This document shows positions 15,096 to 23,331 of a stretch of 64,000 bases of DNA, one piece after another. The stretch spans positions 1 to 64,000 of the forward strand of contig JBCDDZ010000016.1 of the NCBI GenBank assembly GCA_039180025.1, in the 5' to 3' direction. The notes below the pieces were generated by a model. That model was not told where the DNA came from. It did no database searches and was given only the letters and a program-made list of their open reading frames with translations. This stretch comes from Algisphaera sp039180025 (GTDB lineage: Bacteria > Planctomycetota > Phycisphaerae > Phycisphaerales > Phycisphaeraceae). Made by a program: the position numbers and the translations under genes. Numbering within the stretch: the stretch's first letter is position 1; each line of letters starts with the position of its first letter.

Positions 15096-16222
15096 AACTT
15101 GAAATCCGCCACCGCTGCGACGACTTCAACAGCTACCGCGCCGCCCGCGTCAAGTCGCTTTTTAATTGTGACGACGGGCATTCATTCAACCTCGACGCCG
15201 ACCTCCCCATCGAAGATCAGGATTGGAAGATCGGCGTCGTAGTCGGCCCGTCGGGTTCCGGCAAGACGAGCATCGGCCGCCGCGTGTTCGGCGACGCCGC
15301 CGCGATGTGGGAACCCAGCTGGCCGGATGACAAGCCAATCGTCGACGCCATCGCGACCGACGGCGACTTCAACGCCGTGATGGGTGCCCTCGCCGCGGTC
15401 GGCCTCGGCAGCGTCCCCGCGTGGCTGCGGCCGTACTCGGTGCTGAGCCGGGGCGAGCAGTTTCGGGCGGACATGGCCAAGCTGGTGAGCGAGGCCCCGG
15501 ACGCGGCCGTGGTCGACGAGTTCACGTCGGTCGTCGACCGCCAGATTGCGCAGATCGGGTCGCTGGCCTTCGCCAAGGCTTGGCGGCGCACCGGCGGGCA
15601 GGTCGTACTGCTCACCCCCCACTATGACGTGCTGGACTGGCTACAGCCATGTTGGACCTATGACACCTCAAGCGGCGAGTTTGCCGGGAGGTGGGTTCGA
15701 CCCCGCCCAAAATATGACCTCGAAATCTGGCAGACAGATTGGCGTTACTGGCCGTTGTTTGAGCCGCATCACTATTTGAAGCTGCCACGCATGATCGGAG
15801 CGAAAGTTTACGTCGGCGTGGTCGATGGGGAGCCCGTGTCGCACCTTGCAGTGTCCACCGCTCACGTCGGCAAAGGCGGCGTCGAGGCGCGGGCCTGCCG
15901 GCTCGTGGTCATGCCGGAATATCAGGGGGCAGGCGTGGGGATGCGATTCCTCAACCAGATCTGCCAGTGGCAGCTTGAAGGCAGCGAACACGGTCGCATC
16001 CCCGGCCGGCGACTGACGACCATGTTCCATACCTCGCACCCCGGCCTCGCGATGGTGCTGCGGCGGTCGAAGCTCTGGAGGCAGGTGTCGGCGAAGCTCC
16101 ACGGCTCGTCGAAGAAGGCCAGCCGCAAGACGCTGCGGAAGGCGGGCAACACGGTCGGGTCAGGATACGGCGGACACTTCCGGGCGGTGCAGGGCTTCCG
16201 GTATGTCGGGGAGGCAGCGTGA
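15092..16222 (+). CDS. ABC-type ATPase fused to GNAT (Mom-like) acyltransferase
   Basis: The product has 376 residues in two domains. The N-terminal ABC ATPase has Walker A 'GPSGSGKTS' (52-60), signature 'LSRGEQ' (about 118-123) and Walker B 'AAVVDEFTSVVD'. The C-terminal GNAT domain has 'YLKLPRMIGAKVYVGVVDGEPVSH' and the acyl-CoA-binding motif 'VMPEYQGAGVG'. 'FEPHHYL' and the basic end (SSKKASRKTLRKAGN) resemble Mom-type DNA-modifying acyltransferases of phages, where such ABC-GNAT fusions also occur. Coupled on both sides (ATGA, TGATG) to the ParB-like and formyltransferase-like genes. It probably modifies phage DNA bases; a protein target is the alternative. Confidence 0.75.
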   Translation: MKLEIRHRCDDFNSYRAARVKSLFNCDDGHSFNLDADLPIEDQDWKIGVVVGPSGSGKTSIGRRVFGDAAAMWEPSWPDDKPIVDAIATDGDFNAVMGALAAVGLGSVPAWLRPYSVLSRGEQFRADMAKLVSEAPDAAVVDEFTSVVDRQIAQIGSLAFAKAWRRTGGQVVLLTPHYDVLDWLQPCWTYDTSSGEFAGRWVRPRPKYDLEIWQTDWRYWPLFEPHHYLKLPRMIGAKVYVGVVDGEPVSHLAVSTAHVGKGGVEARACRLVVMPEYQGAGVGMRFLNQICQWQLEGSEHGRIPGRRLTTMFHTSHPGLAMVLRRSKLWRQVSAKLHGSSKKASRKTLRKAGNTVGSGYGGHFRAVQGFRYVGEAA

Positions 16223-16926
16223 TGAAGATTTACTTGTGTGGCCAGAAGTTTTTCGGGGCCGAGGTATTCGGCCTGATTCGCCATCTCGGACATGAGGTGG
16301 TCGGTGTGAGCAGCCCCGCCAAGAACACCCGCGGCGACGGCCCCGACAAGCTGACCGCGAAGGCGCAGCTGTTCGAGGTGCCGTGGCTTGAATCTGGCAA
16401 CTTGAACGCGCATTCGTTGCCGAATGGCGTGGACCTGATCGTCGCGGCGCATAGCCACGATTTCATCGGCCGCAAGACCCGGATGAAGTCTCGGCTCGGG
16501 GCCATCGGCTACCACCCGTCACTGCTCCCCCGGCACCGTGGCCGTGACGCCATACGGTGGGCGCTCCACATGGGTGACCCGATCGCCGGCGGGTCGATCT
16601 ACTGGCTGTCCGATGTCATGGACGGCGGCCCGTTGGCCGCCCAGGACTGGGTGTGGATTCGCCCAGGTGATGACGCCGAGACCCTGTGGCGGCGCGACCT
16701 GTTCCCGCTGGGCCTCCGCCTGTTCGAGCAAGCGTTGACCATGATTGCGTCTGACGTGCTGGTCAAGATTCCCCAAGATGAAGCCTTGGCCACGTTCGAG
16801 CCGGCGTTCGATCCACCGAGGAAGTTCCGGCCCGACCTGGAGGCGTTGCCCATGCCGGGGGTGGATCAAGACGTCCGCATCGTGACCAGCGTCGAATCCC
16901 TGCGGGAGGTGACCGCCGGTGGCTGA
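16222..16926 (+). CDS. formyltransferase-like protein with altered active site
   Basis: The product has 234 residues from ATG 16222 (GGGGAGGC upstream; TGATG overlap). The fold signature of Fmt/PurN-type formyltransferases is clear: 'GYHPSLLPRHRGRDAI' (96-111), 'GGSIYWLSDVMDGGPLAAQD' and a Rossmann-like N-terminus. Of the catalytic Asn-x-His...Asp triad, His98 and Asp134 are present but the Asn position is Gly96. That argues against ordinary formyl-tetrahydrofolate chemistry or for a changed donor. It is not a host methionyl-tRNA formyltransferase, because the C-terminal tRNA-binding domain is missing. With the ABC-GNAT and ParB-like genes it forms a tight three-gene unit. Confidence 0.75.
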   Translation: MKIYLCGQKFFGAEVFGLIRHLGHEVVGVSSPAKNTRGDGPDKLTAKAQLFEVPWLESGNLNAHSLPNGVDLIVAAHSHDFIGRKTRMKSRLGAIGYHPSLLPRHRGRDAIRWALHMGDPIAGGSIYWLSDVMDGGPLAAQDWVWIRPGDDAETLWRRDLFPLGLRLFEQALTMIASDVLVKIPQDEALATFEPAFDPPRKFRPDLEALPMPGVDQDVRIVTSVESLREVTAGG

Positions 16927-17119
16927 TCCAATCGACCCCCGGAAGTTGAAGGTGGCCCAGGCCGTGAAGCTGTTGAAGTCGGCGGGGGCGAAGGTGACGC
17001 GGACGCTGATCAAAGCGGACATCGCCGACGGTGCGCCCACGAACGACGACGGCACCATCAACCTGATTCATTACACCGCATGGCTGATTGAGAATGAGCA
17101 AAGGCGACCGGCAACTTGA
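16919..17119 (+). CDS. small DNA-binding protein, possible terminase small subunit
   Basis: The product has 66 residues and starts at GTG 16919 (MADPIDPRKL), overlapping both neighbours. It aligns with the first 65 residues of the terminase large subunit next to it: IDPRKLKVAQAVKLLKS against LDPRRLRPVDAVRLLNS, and YTAWLIE against YCGWLLE. The helical pattern suits an HTH domain that recognises DNA. A free copy beside the terminase could be the small subunit that selects packaging sites. That role is inferred from the duplication and position. Confidence 0.6.
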   Translation: MADPIDPRKLKVAQAVKLLKSAGAKVTRTLIKADIADGAPTNDDGTINLIHYTAWLIENEQRRPAT

Positions 17120-19367
17120 CCCCCGCCGGCTTCGCCCGGTCGATGCCGTTCGCCTGCTGAACTCGACGCCTGCCGGGGACACCTTGACGGCGGGGAAGCT
17201 GCGCCGCCACCGCGAAGCCGCCGGATACCGGCTCGGCAAGGATCGCGTGGACCTCGTCGCGTACTGCGGGTGGTTGCTCGAGCGCCGCCATAAACCCGAG
17301 CCAAAGGTCCGCGGGTACGACGAACGGAAGGAGGCCGAACGGAATCGACAGGCCCAGCTGTCGAAATCGGGACGGGACATCGGCCCGATCCCCGACATCG
17401 TCAACCCGGAGCGCCGCGAGGCCTGCCGTCTGGACCTGCGGCTGTTCCTGGAAACCTACCAGTCGTCGGTGTTCCGTTGGCCGTGGTCGGAGCATCACCT
17501 CATCGTCATCGAGCGGCTGCAGACCGCGGTATTGGCCGGCGCAAGATCGGCAATCGCAATGCCGCGTGGTGGCGGCAAGTCATCGCTGTGCCGTGGAGCC
17601 CTGACCTGGGCGGTTGCCTACGCCCATCGCCGTTACCCATACCTGATCGGGGCCACGGGTGGCAAGGCCGAGGAGGGCTTAGAAGCCATCAAGACCTTCA
17701 TCCGGTTCAGCGATCTATTCGCCGAGGATTGGCCGGAGATCGCGTTACCGATCCGGCTCCTTGGTGGTATCAACAACCGGGCCGCCGGCCAGTTGTGTGG
17801 TGGAGAACCGACGCTGATCGAGTGGTCACGGGACCGGGTTGTTCTGCCAACCGTACCACCGCCGGTCAACCTCGAGTGCAGCGGCGAACTGGCACCGACG
17901 TCGGGCATCGTCATCGGGGCCAGCGGATTGACCGGCGAGGGTATCCGTGGGTCGTCACACACGCTACGAACGGGCGAGGTTCTCAGGCCCGACTTGGTGC
18001 TTAGCGACGACCCGTCGTCGGACGAGTCGGCGATGTCGCCGTCGCAGAACAACAAGCGCGAACGCCTGATGAATGGTGCGGTGCTGGGCATGGCGGGGCC
18101 GGGGCAGTCGATCAGCTGCGTCATGCCCTGCACCGTGGTATACGAGGACGACCTCGCCGACCGCACCCTCGATCGCAAAAGAAATCCCCTGTGGCGCGGG
18201 GAGCGGTTCGCATTGCTGGCCTCTATGCCCAAAAACATGGCCGCGTGGGAACGCTACGGCGAGGTGTACCAGCGGTGCATGTCGGCGGATGAGCCAGACG
18301 TCACGCCGGCGAACGATCACTACTTGGAGAACCGGGCGGCGCTTGACCTGGGGGCCGCGGCCACCTGGGAACACCGGAAGCTGGAGGAGGAAGTCTCGTC
18401 TGTCCAGCACGCTATGAACATCTACTTCGCTGTCGGCCCCGAGGCCTTCTACGCGGAGTACCAGAACGACCCGGCCCTGGCCCGGCCCGCCGGTACGACC
18501 CAAACCACGGCCGAGTCGATCGTCGACCGCGTGAACCGTCTGCCGCGGGGCGTCGTGCCTAACGAAGCCGACTTTCTCACCGCCTTCGTCGACGTCCACG
18601 ACAACGTCCTCTACTTCGCGGTCGTCGCATGGCGGGCCGATTTCACCGGCTCGGTCATCGACTACTCGACTTACCCGGAGCAAGACCGTGCGCACTTCCG
18701 ATTGGCCGACGCCCGGATCACCCTGGCCTCGGTCGATCAAACCGACGAAGACGAAGCCCCCGGCGTGGAGGGGCAGGTCATGCGTGGTTTGCAGAAACTC
18801 ACAGACGACCTGTGCGGTCGTGAATGGCCACGCGAGGACGGTACGCCCGTCACCATCCGCCGCTGCCTCGTCGACGCCGGCTACCTTCCGGGGGTGGTGC
18901 ATCAGGTATGCCGGCGGTCTCCACACCGGGCCGTGTTGCAACCGGCGAAAGGTCGCGCGATCGGCGCGAAGCAAACGCAGTTCAGCGAGTACAAAGACAA
19001 GCCGGGTGAGCAGCTTGGCGAGAACTGGCGGGTCGTATCGAACCAGCGACACTCGACTCGGCTGGTGTTGCAGGACCCAAACTTCTGGAAGTCGCACCTT
19101 CACCAACGGCTACGGATCAAAGTCGGCGACGCGGGAGCGTTGACGTTCTTCGGCGAGAAGCCCGAACGCCACCGGCTCATCGCCGACCACCTCACGGCGG
19201 AGCGAGGAACGCTAGTGAACGCCAATGGGAACAGCGTGACCGAATGGTCGGTCGTCGGCTCCCGCGACAATCACTACCTCGACTGCCTCGTCGGCGCTGC
19301 GGTCGGTGCGTCAATGGAGGGGACCAAGGTGCCGGCCGGGCCAAGCTCCAAAAACTCGAAAACGTAA
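17094..19367 (+). CDS. terL: terminase large subunit (packaging ATPase and nuclease)
   Basis: The product has 757 residues. Residues 1-70 form an HTH-like domain homologous to the preceding small protein. The ATPase follows, with 'AIAMPRGGGKSSLCRG' as Walker A and 'PDLVLSDDPSSDESA' as Walker B/catalytic region. The C-terminal part (LTAFVDVHDNVLYFAVVAW..., then LVDAGYLPGVV and RDNHYLDCLVGA) has the spaced acidic residues of the RNase H-like nuclease seen in GpA-type terminases. ATG 17094 is chosen over TTG 17088. It cuts concatemers and pumps DNA into the procapsid through the portal encoded downstream. Confidence 0.85.
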   Translation: MSKGDRQLDPRRLRPVDAVRLLNSTPAGDTLTAGKLRRHREAAGYRLGKDRVDLVAYCGWLLERRHKPEPKVRGYDERKEAERNRQAQLSKSGRDIGPIPDIVNPERREACRLDLRLFLETYQSSVFRWPWSEHHLIVIERLQTAVLAGARSAIAMPRGGGKSSLCRGALTWAVAYAHRRYPYLIGATGGKAEEGLEAIKTFIRFSDLFAEDWPEIALPIRLLGGINNRAAGQLCGGEPTLIEWSRDRVVLPTVPPPVNLECSGELAPTSGIVIGASGLTGEGIRGSSHTLRTGEVLRPDLVLSDDPSSDESAMSPSQNNKRERLMNGAVLGMAGPGQSISCVMPCTVVYEDDLADRTLDRKRNPLWRGERFALLASMPKNMAAWERYGEVYQRCMSADEPDVTPANDHYLENRAALDLGAAATWEHRKLEEEVSSVQHAMNIYFAVGPEAFYAEYQNDPALARPAGTTQTTAESIVDRVNRLPRGVVPNEADFLTAFVDVHDNVLYFAVVAWRADFTGSVIDYSTYPEQDRAHFRLADARITLASVDQTDEDEAPGVEGQVMRGLQKLTDDLCGREWPREDGTPVTIRRCLVDAGYLPGVVHQVCRRSPHRAVLQPAKGRAIGAKQTQFSEYKDKPGEQLGENWRVVSNQRHSTRLVLQDPNFWKSHLHQRLRIKVGDAGALTFFGEKPERHRLIADHLTAERGTLVNANGNSVTEWSVVGSRDNHYLDCLVGAAVGASMEGTKVPAGPSSKNSKT

Positions 19368-19474
19368 AAGCGGCCCGCGGCTCGACATCAGCTTCGGTTA
19401 ACGCGGGTCAGATAACACCGACGCAAAATCCAAAATGGTGAAGCGGACCCCGCTGGAGCGAATCATTATTCGCC

Positions 19475-19705
19475 ATGCCCTCGGACCCGACCGCCATCGA
19501 ACAAGCCCAGGAACGCGTCGCTGCTTTCGAGCAAGCGATGTCATCCAACATCGGCGTCGCCGAGGTTGTGACTGACGGGGTGAAGGTGCGTTACGACCGT
19601 GCCCAGATGATGGCTGAGCTGTCGTACTGGCGTCGCCGGTTGGCGTCCCTACAGAAGCGCCGGCCGTTTTTCATCGGGGTCAATATGGGGGGTGCTTTCA
19701 AGTGA
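19475..19705 (+). CDS. gpW-like head-tail joining protein
   Basis: The product has 76 residues. The sequence 'AIEQAQERVAAFEQAMSSNIGVAEVVTDGVKVRYDRAQMMAELSYWRRRL' matches the plan of lambda gpW: two helices joined by a beta hairpin with 'xVxxDGxxVxY'. In lambda the protein sits in the portal channel and seals the filled head. Position between terminase and portal is the same as in lambda (A, W, B). It overlaps the portal gene by 4 bp (GTGA). Confidence 0.75.
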   Translation: MPSDPTAIEQAQERVAAFEQAMSSNIGVAEVVTDGVKVRYDRAQMMAELSYWRRRLASLQKRRPFFIGVNMGGAFK

Positions 19706-21117
19706 AGATGCTGTCTCCCCTACGCCGGGTTCTCAACCTGGACTTCGACGCCGTGAAGTCCACCGGTCGCCGCCGGCCTCCGCGGTCGCGGATCGCCAGC
19801 CCCGACGACGCGCTCAGCCCTCACAAGCGCAAACAGCTGATTTCAACAACTCGCGACCTCCAGGCCAATTTCCCTGCGGCAGCATGGGCGGTTCGTCATC
19901 ATGCTTTGCACGCAAGCCAGCACGCGTTCCAATCCCGGACGGGAAACGAGCAACTCGACGCCGACCTCGAAGCGTTCATGACCCGGTGGTCACTCGCCGC
20001 CAACTGTGACGCCGCCGGGCGTCATAGCCTCGGCGAGCTGGCGTACTTGGCCGAGCAGTCGGCCGTGTGCGACGGTGATGTGTTTTTCATCAGACGCTCC
20101 TCGAAAAAACTCGCCGCGGTCGAGTCCGATCGCATCACGTCCGACGTGGCCAAGCTTCCCACCGGCCACGACCGCAACGCCTGGAACCACGGGATCAAGA
20201 CTGACGCCGACGGCGCTGCCCAGGCTTATCTGCTCGCAGACCGAGGCAAGCACGGCCGGCCGGTGTTCAACCGTTACGTCCCGGCGAAGCACGTCATCCA
20301 GCACGGGTTCTTCTCGCACCTGCAGCAGGTCCGCGGCGTCTCACCGCTGGCACCAGCGGTAAACGCCTTCCGGGATGTATACGAGACGAGCGAAATGTTC
20401 CAGGCCAAGAGCAAGCTGTCTGCTTTCGCCGGGATGAAGGTGAAGCGGGCCGACTGGGGCGAGGGCGAAGGCTTGGATTCGGCAGAAGGATCAGGCCCGG
20501 AAGCTGACGCGCCGCCGTTCAAGGTCAAGCTGGTAGCCGGCGAACCCTCCATCATCCCTCTGGGGCCCGAGGACGACGTGTCGTTTGTGACGGCCGACGT
20601 GCCGGGTGGCGACACGCAGGCGTTCATGCGGCTCACTTTGCAGATCGCCTTCCGCGCCCTGGACATCCCGTTCGGTGCGTTCTCAGAAGACTTCACCAAC
20701 TGGTCGGGACACCATATCGCGTTGCAGACCTACCGCCGGGCAATCCGGGTGCGGCAGCAGGCGGTGCAATCTCTGCTCCGCCGGATCACGTTGTGGCGTT
20801 TGCGTATCGCGGTGGAGGACGGCGACATCACGCTGCCCGACGGCATGATTGTGCCTGACCTCGCCTTTGAATGGGTCCCCTCTGTCCGCTGGGGTTGGAG
20901 CAATCCGCTGCAAGAAATGAAGGCCTACGGGCAGGCCGTCAAGGACGGCTTCATGTCCCGCACCATGGTCTGCCAGCAGCTCGGCGTGGACTTCCAAGAC
21001 GTCGCCGACCAAATCGCCCGCGAGAACGAGTACCTGCGAGCCAAGGGCATCAGCCTGGAGTTCCCCGAGATGGGGCCGCTCACCGATCCCGACATCCCCG
21101 CTGAGGAGGCCGCGTAA
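19702..21117 (+). CDS. portal protein, lambda gpB family
   Basis: The product has 471 residues. It begins at GTG 19702, overlapping the gpW-like stop; ATG 19708 is an alternative. The order of features, 'ARDLQANFPAAAWAVRHHALHAS'-type N-terminus, 'LAEQSAVCDGDVFFIRR', 'HVIQHGFFSHLQQVRGVSPLAPAVNAFRDV' and 'FGAFSEDFTNWSGHHIALQTYRRAIRVRQQ', is that of lambda-family portals. Twelve copies form the ring at one head vertex through which DNA passes. Its stop overlaps the protease start (TAATG). Confidence 0.9.
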   Translation: MKMLSPLRRVLNLDFDAVKSTGRRRPPRSRIASPDDALSPHKRKQLISTTRDLQANFPAAAWAVRHHALHASQHAFQSRTGNEQLDADLEAFMTRWSLAANCDAAGRHSLGELAYLAEQSAVCDGDVFFIRRSSKKLAAVESDRITSDVAKLPTGHDRNAWNHGIKTDADGAAQAYLLADRGKHGRPVFNRYVPAKHVIQHGFFSHLQQVRGVSPLAPAVNAFRDVYETSEMFQAKSKLSAFAGMKVKRADWGEGEGLDSAEGSGPEADAPPFKVKLVAGEPSIIPLGPEDDVSFVTADVPGGDTQAFMRLTLQIAFRALDIPFGAFSEDFTNWSGHHIALQTYRRAIRVRQQAVQSLLRRITLWRLRIAVEDGDITLPDGMIVPDLAFEWVPSVRWGWSNPLQEMKAYGQAVKDGFMSRTMVCQQLGVDFQDVADQIARENEYLRAKGISLEFPEMGPLTDPDIPAEEAA

Positions 21118-22271
21118 TGCCTGAGCTATCGATCCCACAACCTGACATCCGAGTCGAGGCTTCGGCTGATGGCTCGGAGCTGACGCTGCTCATCTACGAC
21201 ATCATCGGCGTTGACTTTTGGGGCGACGGTGTCTCCGCAAAGGCCATCGTCAAGGAGCTGCAGTCGTACCCAAAGGCAGCCTCGATCCGGGTCCGCATCA
21301 ACTCCGCCGGTGGTGACGTGTTCGACGCCTCCGCAATCAATACCGCACTCACCGAACACGCCGCCCACGTCACCGTCGAAATCGAAGGCATGGCGCTATC
21401 GGCTGCGTCTTTCATCGCCATGGCCGGTGACACGATCCGCATGAGCGAGAACGCGTTCTTCATGATCCACGAGCCTTGGACCTGGAGTACCGGCGACGCC
21501 GCCCAGCTCCGTAAGGACGCCGACCTGCTGGACAAGATCAACGGCCAGCTGGTGCATGCCTACGCCGCCCGCACTGGGCAGAACGAAGACCAGGTCAAGC
21601 AGTGGCTGGCCGAGGAAAGCTGGTTCACGGCGACCGAGGCTCTGGACGCCGGCTTCGTGACCGAGGTCATGGAAAGCAAGAAGGCCGTCGCCGCCTGCGG
21701 CCGCCCTGACCGATTCCGCAATGCACCTGCTGGCGTCGCCGCTCGCTTCGTCACCCGCGCCGCGGCGATGGCCCAGGTCAACTCATCCGCACCTTTGACC
21801 AAAGGAGAAAGCATGTCAGAAGAAACCAAACCAACGACCGAAACCGAAGAGAAGTCGACCGACGCCACCGAGCCGATCACCGAAGAGCAGACCCCGCCGC
21901 TGGCGGAGGACGCCGGGTCCACCGACGACCCGCAGCCCCAAGTCAACGACCGGGCGACCGAAGGCAAGAAGTTTCTGGACGCCTTCGGCGAGGACCGCGG
22001 CGGCCGGTACTTCGCCCGAGGCCTGAGCTTCGAACAGGCCCAGGCCGACTACGCCAAAGACCTCCGCGCCGAAAACGAAACGCTGCGGCAGAAGGTCGCG
22101 GCCACCGACCGCGGCGAATCCGAGCCCGTCACGTTCCAACCGCCTGCCGCCGGTGGCGAGGGCAAAAAGGACGACTCATTCAACAAGCTCGTCGCCGCCT
22201 TCGGCGGTGGCAAGGACGCCGAAGCTCGTGCCCGCCGCGTCATGGACATGCGTGAGAAGCGGTCCGCCTGA
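21117..22271 (+). CDS. head maturation protease (ClpP/S14 type) with scaffold domain
   Basis: The product has 384 residues. Residues 1-210 form a ClpP-like peptidase: 'INSAGGDVFDASAI', nucleophile Ser95 in GMALSAAS and His117 in MIHEPW, with an Asp in the later helix. Residues about 230-384 are acidic, disordered, then helical (SFEQAQADYAKDLRAENETLRQKV), as in scaffolds. A perfect ribosome-binding site and an in-frame ATG at 21813 inside the gene allow the scaffold part to be made alone. The protease trims scaffold and portal during capsid maturation. Confidence 0.9.
   Translation: MPELSIPQPDIRVEASADGSELTLLIYDIIGVDFWGDGVSAKAIVKELQSYPKAASIRVRINSAGGDVFDASAINTALTEHAAHVTVEIEGMALSAASFIAMAGDTIRMSENAFFMIHEPWTWSTGDAAQLRKDADLLDKINGQLVHAYAARTGQNEDQVKQWLAEESWFTATEALDAGFVTEVMESKKAVAACGRPDRFRNAPAGVAARFVTRAAAMAQVNSSAPLTKGESMSEETKPTTETEEKSTDATEPITEEQTPPLAEDAGSTDDPQPQVNDRATEGKKFLDAFGEDRGGRYFARGLSFEQAQADYAKDLRAENETLRQKVAATDRGESEPVTFQPPAAGGEGKKDDSFNKLVAAFGGGKDAEARARRVMDMREKRSA
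21813..22271 (+). CDS. internal in-frame scaffold protein (lambda Nu3-like arrangement)
   Basis: AAAGGAG at 21801-21807 stands 5 bp ahead of ATG 21813 (MSEETKPTTETEEK), in the frame of the protease gene. The product would be 152 residues: an acidic low-complexity start, then a coiled-coil-prone segment and a basic end (ARARRVMDMREKRSA) suited to contact capsid protein. Lambda makes its scaffold Nu3 from the 3' part of the protease gene C in the same way. The start site is seen; use in vivo is inferred. Confidence 0.65.
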   Translation: MSEETKPTTETEEKSTDATEPITEEQTPPLAEDAGSTDDPQPQVNDRATEGKKFLDAFGEDRGGRYFARGLSFEQAQADYAKDLRAENETLRQKVAATDRGESEPVTFQPPAAGGEGKKDDSFNKLVAAFGGGKDAEARARRVMDMREKRSA

Positions 22272-22318
22272 TTCCATTCAACACCAACACCTGAACACAA
22301 CCCAAGGGGAGAGAACCA

Positions 22319-23251
22319 ATGCCAGAACGTATGACCTCAACCGACGTCGTCGCCATCAACTCGTCCGAGCAGATCGTCGGCGTCATCCACGAAATCAGCA
22401 AGCAGCTGCCGGAGCTGGACTTCTTCGCCGCTTCGCCGGTGGAAAAGACCAGCTACAAAACGCTGGTCCGTACCGAGCTGCCGACCGCCGGCTTCCGCGC
22501 CATCAACACCGGCCGCGACCGCGACATCGGCGTGGTCGTCGCCCGCACCGTGGACTGCAAGTACCTCGACGCTTCGTGGGACGCCGACGATCAGGCACTT
22601 ACCGGCGTCGACTGGGGTGACCCGGTCGCCGAGTTGCAGCAGGCCCACATGCTGGCCCAGCTCAAGGCGACGCAACGCCAGATCTGGAACGGCACCTCCC
22701 TGGACGCCGCGGGCTTCCCCGGCATGGACGAGATGTTCCTGAACGCGGACGACGACGGCGTGGTGGACGCGGGCGGCGCTGAGGCGAACACCGGGTCCAG
22801 CGTCTATCTCATCAAGACTGGCGTGCAGGACGTTTGCCTTGCATGGGGAAATGATGGCCGGATCGACGCCGGAGAGATCGTTGAGCAACAGCTCTACGAC
22901 GGAGACGGGAAGCCTTTCATGGGGAAGGCCCAGAAGGTCGCGGGCTACGTCGGCCTCCAGATCACCAACCTCAAGTCGGCGGTGCGTATCTGCAACCTGA
23001 CCGAAGAGGCAGGCGCGACGCTGGACGACGACAAGGTCTATGCCGCCATCGAGCTGTTCGCCGAACGCTACGGCGTCGAGCCCGACGGCATGTTCATGAG
23101 CCACCGCTCGCGTCGGCAGCTCCGAGACAGCCGCACAGCCACGAACCCGACCGGCTCGGCCGCGCCGATCCCGTCCGAGGTCGGCGGCATCCCGCTCTAC
23201 GCCACGACTGGCATCTTGAACACCGAGGCGATCCTCACCGACGCCGCGTGA
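22319..23251 (+). CDS. major capsid protein
   Basis: The product has 310 residues and follows the scaffold with a good GGGGAGAG before ATG 22319. The middle part 'SVYLIKTGVQDVCLAWGNDGRIDAGEIVEQQLYDGDGKPFMGKAQKVAGYVGLQI' and the end 'IPSEVGGIPLYATTGILNTEA' match a family of HK97-fold coat proteins from temperate phages. It builds the icosahedral shell. A rho-independent terminator follows directly, as often seen behind highly expressed coat genes. Confidence 0.85.
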   Translation: MPERMTSTDVVAINSSEQIVGVIHEISKQLPELDFFAASPVEKTSYKTLVRTELPTAGFRAINTGRDRDIGVVVARTVDCKYLDASWDADDQALTGVDWGDPVAELQQAHMLAQLKATQRQIWNGTSLDAAGFPGMDEMFLNADDDGVVDAGGAEANTGSSVYLIKTGVQDVCLAWGNDGRIDAGEIVEQQLYDGDGKPFMGKAQKVAGYVGLQITNLKSAVRICNLTEEAGATLDDDKVYAAIELFAERYGVEPDGMFMSHRSRRQLRDSRTATNPTGSAAPIPSEVGGIPLYATTGILNTEAILTDAA

Positions 23252-23265
23252 CCCAAAAATCGCTC

Positions 23266-23317
23266 GGGGGCCGCGGGTTAACTAATCGGGCAGAGGGGTG
23301 CCCGCGGTCCCCTTTTT
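23266..23317 (+). terminator. rho-independent terminator behind the capsid gene
   Basis: GGGGGCCGCGGG (23266-23277) pairs with CCCGCGGTCCCC (23301-23312), with one G-T pair, across a 23-nt loop and is followed by TTTTT (23313-23317). Read-through would be needed to express the tail genes, so it may set the ratio of capsid to tail proteins. Confidence 0.75.
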
Positions 23318-23331
23318 CATCGGATCAATCT

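Noticed and set aside
17964..19106. 380-aa minus-strand frame opposite terminase
   Set aside because: Antisense shadow; the terminase frame carries the Walker motifs.
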